Assembly (NCBI GenBank): GCA_964458275.1
Contig: CAYWIE010000022.1
Coordinates: 1-35,806 of the forward strand
DNA from: HGM04593 sp964458275
GTDB lineage: Bacteria > Bacteroidota > Bacteroidia > Bacteroidales > Bacteroidaceae
DNA length: 35,806 nucleotides
Direction: 5' to 3'
Shown: piece by piece, positions 29,805 to 35,806 of the stretch
Numbering within the stretch: position 1 is the first letter of the stretch
Layout: each line of letters starts with the position of its first letter
Notes under the pieces: model-generated
Databases searched by the model: none
What the model was told of the DNA's origin: nothing
Seen by the model: only the letters and a program-made list of their open reading frames with translations
Translations under genes and position numbers: made by a program

Positions 29805-31847
29805 TTAGATTTTGATGTTCTTGATCTCTTCACCGATGCGTACAGTGTACTTCTTCTCTTTCTTGCCGTTCTTGATAGTTACCTGTGCGCGAGTCTCTGA
29901 CTTGCGTTTAACCTCGATGTCGAAGTCGCCGCCGAATGCCTTCACGTGGCGGAGTGCCATTTCGTTCCATGCAGAGGGCAACTGGATTGTGAGGCTGAAT
30001 GAGTTGAAGCCTGTGGGCTTGATGCCGAAGAGACCTTCTGTGATGATGCGGCAGTAGAGACCGCTCTCGGCAGAGAGGTGGCGCTGTGAGCCTTCGGGCC
30101 ATGCTTCGATGGGATAGGGAACGTGTGTGCCCAAGAGACGGCGGTTAGAGTAGTCGAGCAACTGCTTTGTAGCCTTGTCGGCTGCACCTACAACATATAC
30201 ACCGCGGAGTGCATAGAGTGTAGAGCGGTCCCAGAATGTTGCGTCGCCCTCAGCTGTGAGAAGACCGTCGATTGTACACAATTTGTCTGAGTAGAGAGCA
30301 TCGATTGTGCCCTGTGCGCGCTCTTTGAAGCCGAATACAAGAGGCATGCAGATCCATGAACGGAGCACTGTGTTGCCGTCGTAGTAACGGTATGTCTCAT
30401 ATCCGCTGACGTTTGCAGAGAAGTACTTGTTGATGTTTTTCTTGAGAGTCTCCGCCTGTTTCTTGTATGTAGCAGCCAGTTTGCCTTCGCCTACAAGGGG
30501 TGCAAGATAAGATGCCATCACAAGACCGTCGTAGTAGAGTGTTGCTGTGCAGAGGTTTGCCTCGCCTGAGGGGAAACGTCCTTCGAGCTCGTCTCTGTCT
30601 GAGCGGGGAACACCTGCGTCGTTCAGCTGGCGGCGTGTATATTCGAGACACCATTTGATGAAGGGCCAGAGTTCTTTAGCCTCCTCCTTGCTGCCGCGTG
30701 CGAGAAGATAGCGTGTTGCACCGTGAGCGTTCATGGCAGCGTCGCCGCGGTCGCCAGCGCCGCCCCATGTGTCAAGGCCTTCTGCGATGATTGAGCTGGG
30801 GATTTTGTTGTATTCGTCGTTCATGAAACGTGCGAAGTGCTTGTAGCAGTTGAGTGCCGACTCGTTGCCAATCTGATAGCCCATGTAGGGGAACAAGGGG
30901 CTTACATACTCAGACTGGTCGTTGCACCAGATGGCTGCGTAGTATGACTCGCCACCGGGGCCGTGCATGAGTCCGCCCTTAGTGCGGTAGATACTCTCCG
31001 ATGCACGAATCTTAGAGAAACGGAACTCTGTGTCGATAACCTTTTCGGGAGTCTCAAGAACGAGCGCGCCGTCGATGCTGTTTGTGATGTATGCCATACG
31101 TTTTGCATACTCGGCCTTAACGTCGGGTTTGAGAGCCTTCTCGGTCTTTTCGCGGTATGCCTGGAATGCAGCACCGAACTCAATGCTCTTGCCGGGCTCG
31201 ATCTTGTATGTTCCTGAACCGTAAACCTCAGACTGGATGATGTATGTTCCATCAACACCCTTTGCAGGGTCGGTCTTCAGTTTCTGTACAAATTCGGGAA
31301 CAGCTACTGTGATTGTGCGTCCTGTGATGTTCTTCACTTCGTAGAGCTCACACATCATGGGGAGTGTGGTGCTGGGGAAGATGGTTGTGGTTACCTCAAC
31401 AACGGGCGAGGGTGCTCTTTTGCGGGCAGCGCCGGTGTTCACAATGCCGATGCCGTATTGGTTTACAACCTGAAGCGCGCCGTTGATTGACACCTTCTTT
31501 GAACCTAACTGTACGGGTGCAAGGTTGTTGATGCCGAGCATTGATATGATGTCGGTCTGCACACGGTACATGAGGCTGGCGTGTGTGTTGTTGGGTATTG
31601 TGCGCAGCATGGGGAATACCAATGAGCGCTCTTGTGAGAAGTTTTTCTTTGCGTCAACGTTCCAACGTGTTACGAAAGATACCATTTCGCCGCTCATCTC
31701 AATGTGGTCGCTGTAGGGGAGTGTCTCCTCAGAGAGAATCATTTCGATGGCGTTAGTCTCAGGATTGATTGTCCAGCACTGTTTCTGAGCGCTGACTGTT
31801 ACTGCCGACATGAGCAGTAACGCGATAAACAACTGAATTTTTCTCAT
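29805..31847 (-). CDS. Secreted six-hairpin glycosidase-like protein, family unassigned
   Basis: A 680-residue exported protein (signal peptide IQLFIALLLMSAVTVSA). The N-terminal part (about 25-250) looks like a beta-sandwich. Residues about 280-610 look like an (alpha/alpha)6 barrel, with RTKGGLMHGPGGESYYAAIW, TWGGAGDRGDAAMNAHGATR, RSDRDELEGRF and EGDATFWDRSTLYALRG as the most acidic, probably active-site loops. The end FGIKPTGFNSFSLTIQLPSA with a small beta domain is typical of six-hairpin glycosidases. I cannot place it in a numbered GH family or name the bond cut. It is the second gene of the operon, 20 nt after the metalloprotease gene. Confidence 0.7.
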   Translation of the reverse strand: MRKIQLFIALLLMSAVTVSAQKQCWTINPETNAIEMILSEETLPYSDHIEMSGEMVSFVTRWNVDAKKNFSQERSLVFPMLRTIPNNTHASLMYRVQTDIISMLGINNLAPVQLGSKKVSINGALQVVNQYGIGIVNTGAARKRAPSPVVEVTTTIFPSTTLPMMCELYEVKNITGRTITVAVPEFVQKLKTDPAKGVDGTYIIQSEVYGSGTYKIEPGKSIEFGAAFQAYREKTEKALKPDVKAEYAKRMAYITNSIDGALVLETPEKVIDTEFRFSKIRASESIYRTKGGLMHGPGGESYYAAIWCNDQSEYVSPLFPYMGYQIGNESALNCYKHFARFMNDEYNKIPSSIIAEGLDTWGGAGDRGDAAMNAHGATRYLLARGSKEEAKELWPFIKWCLEYTRRQLNDAGVPRSDRDELEGRFPSGEANLCTATLYYDGLVMASYLAPLVGEGKLAATYKKQAETLKKNINKYFSANVSGYETYRYYDGNTVLRSWICMPLVFGFKERAQGTIDALYSDKLCTIDGLLTAEGDATFWDRSTLYALRGVYVVGAADKATKQLLDYSNRRLLGTHVPYPIEAWPEGSQRHLSAESGLYCRIITEGLFGIKPTGFNSFSLTIQLPSAWNEMALRHVKAFGGDFDIEVKRKSETRAQVTIKNGKKEKKYTVRIGEEIKNIKI

Positions 31848-31867
31848 TACTTTTTATTTGTTTTAGA

Positions 31868-33229
31868 TTATTTTGTCAATGCTGCTTTTATCATTTCGAG
31901 TTCCTTGGGAGTGTAGCAGGTGCGTGTAACGTCTACTGTGTAGCCTGCTATTTCGCTCGCTGCCTTTGATACATACTTCATGAGGCAGAGGAACTTCTCG
32001 TAGTTGTTGTTGAAGCGTCCGAGCTGGCTGTCGGGGGTTGCGTAGAGTTCGCGGAAGGCTTTCTTGTACACTTCCCAGCCATAGATTTCGGCAATACGCA
32101 TGAGTGTGTAGTGGATGGCGTCGCCTGAGTCGAGGTTGCCTTTGGCGATGCAGTTCTTGTAGGCACGTTTGTAGTAGCCGATGTTGTCGCCCATGTAGAA
32201 TGTGTTCTGCGACATCACAGCCTCGTGCTTGTCGAGGGCGTATGACATGCGGAAGTTGGCGAAAATCTCGTCGTTCCAGTTCCAAGAACCGTAACCGTTG
32301 CCTTTTGCTGTGCCGGCAGAGAATGTGTGGCCTATTTCGTGGAGAATTCCGAAGCCCCAGTCCTTGTTGCTCTTGAACTTGTTGAGCAGGCCTTTCACGT
32401 CTACGTTATTGTTCCAGAGGATGGGGTTTCCTGCAAGTGCCCAGTAGCCTGCCTCCATACCCGGAGTGGTGAGGATGCTGATTTTTCTGCCATTGTAGGG
32501 AACGCAGCCGAGAAGCTCTTCGTATGCCTCATATGCCTTGTCGAGGCACTTGAGCCATTCGTCAACGGTCTTGTCATCGACTGTTACGTGCTTGGGGTCG
32601 ATGGCGAGCTTCATGTGTTTGCTCTCGCGTATGTAGAGGGCATCTTTGGGCGTCTCTGTGATTTTTACATCGTCGTACCATACTGTACCCTTTGATTTTC
32701 CGCCGTTGTATGTGCCGCCGGGGAAGCCGAGACCGCAACTGACGTATGTCTCGCCTTTTTCGTCGCTCACAAAGTCCATGTATACCTCCTGCCAATCGTT
32801 GGTGCCATAGAGGAATTTGGATGCGTTCCACGGCTGGTCTGAGTTCTTGTCGAGTACGTCAAGGTAGAGAACAGCTCCGCGTCCTTCGAGGTAGCGGCCG
32901 TCGACAGAGTCGCCTTTTACATCCTGTGTCTTGACCTTTGCAGATACCCTGTAGAATGTGTTGGGGTTGAGGCCTGTGATGTGCTTTGTTATTTTCAGGG
33001 CACCGCGCTCGCTGCTTGTGATTTTGATGCAGCGTGATTTGTCGGGACCTTCCTTAACGAATTTGATTGATGCGCCTTTGGGACATTTGTCGAGTGTCCA
33101 GCTTTTCAGTGATGCCGACTTGTTGTTGAAGTTGTCGCTGAAAATCTCTTTGGCGTCGTTGTTGGCAAATGCGCAGGCAGATGCGGCAACGAGTGTGGCA
33201 AGTGCCAGAGGACGGAAAATGTTTTTCAT
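31868..33229 (-). CDS. Secreted HEXXH metalloprotease with CBM-like N-terminus
   Basis: A 453-residue exported protein, first gene of the operon. After a signal peptide (LALATLVAASACAFA) residues about 28-190 form a jelly-roll like CBM4/9-type domain (EIFSDNFNNKSASLKSWTL... GTVWYDDVKITE). The C-terminal half is a gluzincin: HEIGH at 297-301 in GILHEIGHTFSAG and E321 in NWNDEIFANFRMSYALD as the likely third zinc ligand. This fits M60-type or related glycoprotein-cleaving peptidases. It differs from the larger M60-like protein in having a 19-residue gap between HEXXH and E instead of 12. The A-C pair near the signal end (SACAFA) is not a good lipobox. Confidence 0.82.
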   Translation of the reverse strand: MKNIFRPLALATLVAASACAFANNDAKEIFSDNFNNKSASLKSWTLDKCPKGASIKFVKEGPDKSRCIKITSSERGALKITKHITGLNPNTFYRVSAKVKTQDVKGDSVDGRYLEGRGAVLYLDVLDKNSDQPWNASKFLYGTNDWQEVYMDFVSDEKGETYVSCGLGFPGGTYNGGKSKGTVWYDDVKITETPKDALYIRESKHMKLAIDPKHVTVDDKTVDEWLKCLDKAYEAYEELLGCVPYNGRKISILTTPGMEAGYWALAGNPILWNNNVDVKGLLNKFKSNKDWGFGILHEIGHTFSAGTAKGNGYGSWNWNDEIFANFRMSYALDKHEAVMSQNTFYMGDNIGYYKRAYKNCIAKGNLDSGDAIHYTLMRIAEIYGWEVYKKAFRELYATPDSQLGRFNNNYEKFLCLMKYVSKAASEIAGYTVDVTRTCYTPKELEMIKAALTK

Positions 33230-33285
33230 GATGTTTTAAATTACTATGTTTTTTGTTAATATTTCAGGGTATAATATTTCAAAAA

Positions 33286-33294
33286 GCAAAAATA
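33286..33294 (-). promoter_or_regulatory. Predicted promoter of the five-gene operon
   Basis: TATTTTTGC on the minus strand is a perfect -7 box about 57 nt upstream of the metalloprotease ATG. No good -33 is present, so an activator may be needed; read-through from the sulfatase gene is also possible. Confidence 0.5.
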
Positions 33295-33410
33295 ATCAAA
33301 ATTCTGCAATAGTATGGGCTTTAAGGCAAAAACTTTCCGTTTCCCGGCTTTTGTTGGGATTTTTTGCGTTGTCCGGCTGCTATGAAACCGATGCAATTTC
33401 TTTCAGGGGC

Positions 33411-34949
33411 TTATCTTTTGGCGTTCGAGGGTGTTGTGCGTATGTGGTCAACAGTTTTCTGCATCCTTTCTGCCTTGCGTGGATGTTGCGATGCTCTGTT
33501 TTCTGTTTCGCTCTTGTCGCGGTAGAGCTGGGGCTCGGAGGAGTAGCCCGTCTCAATCTTCGGTCCCCATGTTACCATTGGCGCACCTTTGCATGGAGGA
33601 ATGTATTTCCACTTTCCTGTACGGAGCGATATGTTGTGGTTGGCAGCCATCTGAAAGAGCATCTTTCTGCCCTTGTTCCTTTTGCCCAACCATGTGGGTG
33701 CTTGGTCTTTGAGACCGTCGGGCGATATGTTTTCTTCTTTTTTGTCGCCAGCAATTGTTGCCATCACATCGAGAAAGTCTATTTGGGAAACGAGGGCATC
33801 CCTCTCTTTTGCTCTTTTGATTCTTGCAGGCCAATGGACTATGAATGGTACTCTGGTGCCAGCCTCGAAACAGCTGTATTTTCCTCCTCGGAGACCGCCC
33901 ATCGGGTTGTGCCCGCCAAGCAGCTCTTCGGCTTTGTCGTCATATCCGTCGTCGATTACCGGACCGTTGTCCGAGGTGAGTATTATAAGCGTGTTTTCGA
34001 AGATGTCCAGCTCCTTGAGCGTCTTCACAAGTTCGCCCACGCACCAGTCGAACTGCGCTATAGCATCGCCACGATGCCCCATGCCTGTTTTGCCGCGGAA
34101 CCGCTCGTGAGGGAAACGGGGAACATGCACATCGTTTGTGGCAAAATAGATGAAGAACGGTGTGTCGCATTTCTCTTTCAGGAATTCAATGGCGTGTGTT
34201 GTTATGGAGTCGGCAATGTTCTCGTCTTTCCACAGAGCCTTGCCGCCGCCCTTCATGTAGCCTATGCGTCCTATGCCATTGACAATCGACATGTTGTGCC
34301 CATGCGAGTGCCTCAGGTTGTAGAGCAGTTCGGGGTTGTTCTTTCCGGTAGGCTCTCCTTCGAAATTCTTGCGGTAGCTCACATATATCGGTGCCGATGC
34401 GTCGTAGTTGGCAACGCGCCCGTTCTCTATGAACACGCATGGCACGCGGTCGCCTGTTGCAGCCATAATGTAGGAGTGGTCAAAGCCTATGTCGACGAGT
34501 CCCACCGTCAGCGGCTTGTTCCAGTCCTGCTTGCCGCTCTCGGCGCCGAGTCCAAGATGCCATTTGCCGAATGCCGCGGTGGTATATCCCGCCTCCTTGA
34601 ACATGTCGGCAACCGTATATTGTTCCGGTGAAATTATCATGCCTGCGTTGCCTGCGGCTACATCTGTTCCGCGTTTGCGCCACGGATATTCGCCGGTGAG
34701 CAGTGCATAGCGCGAGGGAGTGCTTGTAGATGCTACGGAGTGGGCATTTGTGAACCGCAGTCCGTTCCCGGCGAGTGCATCCACATTGGGGGTAGAGACC
34801 TTATCGGCTCCGTAGCAGGAGAGGTCTCCGTATCCCAAATCGTCAGCGTAGATGAGCAGCACGTTGGGGTGTTCGATGTTGCTCTGTGCTTGTGTCAGCA
34901 ACGATGCTGCAAGCATGGGAAGCATTATCCCGATATTCTGTTTTTTCAT
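33411..34949 (-). CDS. S1-family sulfatase, serine type
   Basis: A 512-residue exported sulfatase. The signal peptide is QNIGIMLPMLAASLLTQAQ. Metal ligands lie in LLIYADDLGYGDLSCYG (about 31-47). The active-site signature is S76-T-P-S-R80 followed by YALLTG, the S-x-P-x-R form, in which an anaerobic sulfatase-maturing enzyme turns the Ser into formylglycine; no such enzyme gene is in the window. Other blocks are FGKWHLG, FFIYFATNDVHVPRFPH and TSDNGPV. I start at ATG 34949; the open frame to 35012 has no signal character. The substrate is unknown, but sulfated galactose or GlcNAc of mucin fits the neighbours. It lies 181 nt upstream of the five-gene operon on the same strand. Confidence 0.93.
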   Translation of the reverse strand: MKKQNIGIMLPMLAASLLTQAQSNIEHPNVLLIYADDLGYGDLSCYGADKVSTPNVDALAGNGLRFTNAHSVASTSTPSRYALLTGEYPWRKRGTDVAAGNAGMIISPEQYTVADMFKEAGYTTAAFGKWHLGLGAESGKQDWNKPLTVGLVDIGFDHSYIMAATGDRVPCVFIENGRVANYDASAPIYVSYRKNFEGEPTGKNNPELLYNLRHSHGHNMSIVNGIGRIGYMKGGGKALWKDENIADSITTHAIEFLKEKCDTPFFIYFATNDVHVPRFPHERFRGKTGMGHRGDAIAQFDWCVGELVKTLKELDIFENTLIILTSDNGPVIDDGYDDKAEELLGGHNPMGGLRGGKYSCFEAGTRVPFIVHWPARIKRAKERDALVSQIDFLDVMATIAGDKKEENISPDGLKDQAPTWLGKRNKGRKMLFQMAANHNISLRTGKWKYIPPCKGAPMVTWGPKIETGYSSEPQLYRDKSETENRASQHPRKAERMQKTVDHIRTTPSNAKR

Positions 34950-35033
34950 AACTTCAGGTATCTTGGTGGTTATCAGGCAATATTCGTTAAATTTATTGAC
35001 ATATGCAAACATATTCGCGTCTGAAAGATTTAA

Positions 35034-35071
35034 AAATAGGGAATTTCCCCTAAGAAATAGGGAATTTCCCC
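35034..35071. repeat. Two 17-bp direct repeats with palindromic core
   Basis: AAATAGGGAATTTCCCC occurs at 35034-35050 and again at 35055-35071. Each contains GGGAA-T-TTCCC, a perfect 11-bp palindrome. Start-to-start spacing is 21 bp, two helical turns, so a protein could bind both on the same face. They lie between the divergent sulfatase and MG2 genes, about 24 nt upstream of the MG2 -7 box. Confidence 0.75.
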
Positions 35072-35094
35072 TTTTTTCTTTAATATGGGTATGT

Positions 35095-35103
35095 TACTTT
35101 TGC
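35095..35103 (+). promoter_or_regulatory. Promoter of the MG2-domain gene
   Basis: TACTTTTGC is a perfect -7 box about 25 nt before the ATG. The -33 position is T-rich but lacks TTG and abuts the direct repeats. Confidence 0.6.
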
Positions 35104-35127
35104 AGTAGAAACTATATTATCAAAACT

Positions 35128-35806
35128 ATGCTACGCAAACTGCTATATACTCTCACTCTATTGCTGACAATGACAGCAACTACATTTGCCCAATCCCCAT
35201 TGGACACACTTGCCATGCGAGCAATAATGGTGAATCAACTGTTTCCGCAGGAGAGAGTGTATCTGCACTTCGATAACACCGCCTACTACTTAGGCGAGAC
35301 AATGTGGTTCAAGGCATACGTTACCAGCGGACTCGCCGACAACGAAAAGCCACAAAGCCGCGTGCTCTATGTAGAGCTGTGCGCGCCCGAAGGATATGTA
35401 GTTGAAACAAAGAAATACAAACTCGACGAGAACGGACGCTGTCACGGCGAATTCGAACTGCGAAAAGAGCTGCTGTCGGGCTATTACGAAGTACGTGCCT
35501 ACACCCGCTACATGCTCAATTGGGGCGAAGAAGCAATTTTCAGCCGTGTGTTTCCCGTCTACGACAAAGTCAACGGCGACAACTACGATTTCAAGAATAT
35601 GCTCGATCGCAAGCGCAGCTTCATGTACCGCGGCGAGTGGATGACCAACGAACTGCCCGAAGCCGACCTCCGCTTCTACCCCGAAGGCGGACATCTTGTC
35701 GACGGCATCGCAACGACAGTGGCCTATGAACTTAAAGGATACGACGGAGTGCACGCCGACGACACAATCACCATCCTTGCCGACGGAAAAGAGATAGTGC
35801 GCACAG
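35128..35806 (+). CDS. MG2-domain exported protein, partial
   Basis: Starts at ATG 35128 and is cut by the window edge after 226 codons. A signal peptide (LLYTLTLLLTMTATTFAQ) is followed by FPQERVYLHFDNTAYYLGET, WFKAYVTSG and LLSGYYEVRAYTRYMLNWG: the macroglobulin MG2-type domain at the N-terminus of a large Bacteroidetes family, often ending in a TonB-plug-like region. RFYPEGGHLVDGIATTVAYE starts the next beta domain. The role of these proteins is not established; an outer-membrane or surface function is likely. Confidence 0.85.
   Translation, partial: MLRKLLYTLTLLLTMTATTFAQSPLDTLAMRAIMVNQLFPQERVYLHFDNTAYYLGETMWFKAYVTSGLADNEKPQSRVLYVELCAPEGYVVETKKYKLDENGRCHGEFELRKELLSGYYEVRAYTRYMLNWGEEAIFSRVFPVYDKVNGDNYDFKNMLDRKRSFMYRGEWMTNELPEADLRFYPEGGHLVDGIATTVAYELKGYDGVHADDTITILADGKEIVRT

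Noticed and set aside
33246..34631. 461-codon plus-strand frame
   Set aside because: It runs almost entirely antisense to the sulfatase gene, has a Cys/Val-rich composition without domain features, and is a shadow of the codon use on the other strand.
1..35806. CRISPR array, rRNA genes, prophage or integrase genes
   Set aside because: No regularly spaced repeats, no 16S/23S sequence and no recombinase or phage gene were seen on reading both strands.

Overview
The window looks like a chromosomal segment of a gut or host-associated Bacteroidales bacterium. The evidence is the repeated Bacteroidetes-type promoter signature (a -7 box TAnnTTTGc with TTG about 19-20 nt upstream), mostly weak Shine-Dalgarno sites, a 653-residue GyrB of Bacteroidetes type, a DUF2795-type small protein, an MG2-domain exported protein, and many signal-peptide glycan-degrading enzymes. 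The genus cannot be fixed from the sequence alone.

Layout. 1-440 holds no convincing gene, only a 20-bp hairpin. 440-3057 (minus strand) is an AT-rich type II restriction-modification cassette: an XRE-family regulator that is broken by a frameshift and a stop, a HEAT-repeat/SPPY methyltransferase, and a CfrBI-like endonuclease coupled by an ATGA overlap. 3234-3605 has a 42-bp perfect palindrome and a DUF2795 gene. 3596-6390 is metK, a SAM-methyltransferase-like gene and a PduO-type adenosyltransferase, led by a strong match to a SAM-II (metA-type) riboswitch. 6491-8083 (plus) is an mlaE-mlaF lipid-transport pair. 8073-12539 is housekeeping: VanX-like dipeptidase, gyrB, a tRNA-Glu/rpsT unit, a DUF2007 gene and rplS. 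12596-13176 is a PepSY-like secreted protein.

13187-35012 is a large block of secreted enzymes, nearly all on the minus strand, that fits breakdown of sulfated, O-acetylated, fucosylated and galactosylated mucin-type glycoproteins. It includes a GH95 fucosidase, a 1531-residue M60-like mucinase, a two-catalytic-domain esterase of 1120 residues, and a five-gene operon running 33229 to 25043 (HEXXH metalloprotease with a carbohydrate-binding-like N-terminus, an unassigned six-hairpin glycosidase-like enzyme, a GH110 alpha-1,3-galactosidase lipoprotein, and two tandem sialate-O-acetylesterase paralogues). A serine-type S1 sulfatase lies upstream of that operon. No SusC/SusD pair is present, so this is not a classical polysaccharide utilisation locus within the window. 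A 190-bp fold-back element (MITE-like) sits 11 nt upstream of the GH95 start. The window ends in an MG2-domain protein cut by the right edge; between it and the sulfatase lie two 17-bp direct repeats, each with a palindromic core, spaced 21 bp.

Working model (inference): sulfatase and esterases unmask glycans, GH95 and GH110 trim terminal fucose and blood-group-B-type galactose, and the two zinc proteases cut the O-glycosylated peptide backbone. The least explained pieces are the 680-residue six-hairpin protein, the dual esterase, the decayed restriction-modification regulator and the direct-repeat operator at the right end.
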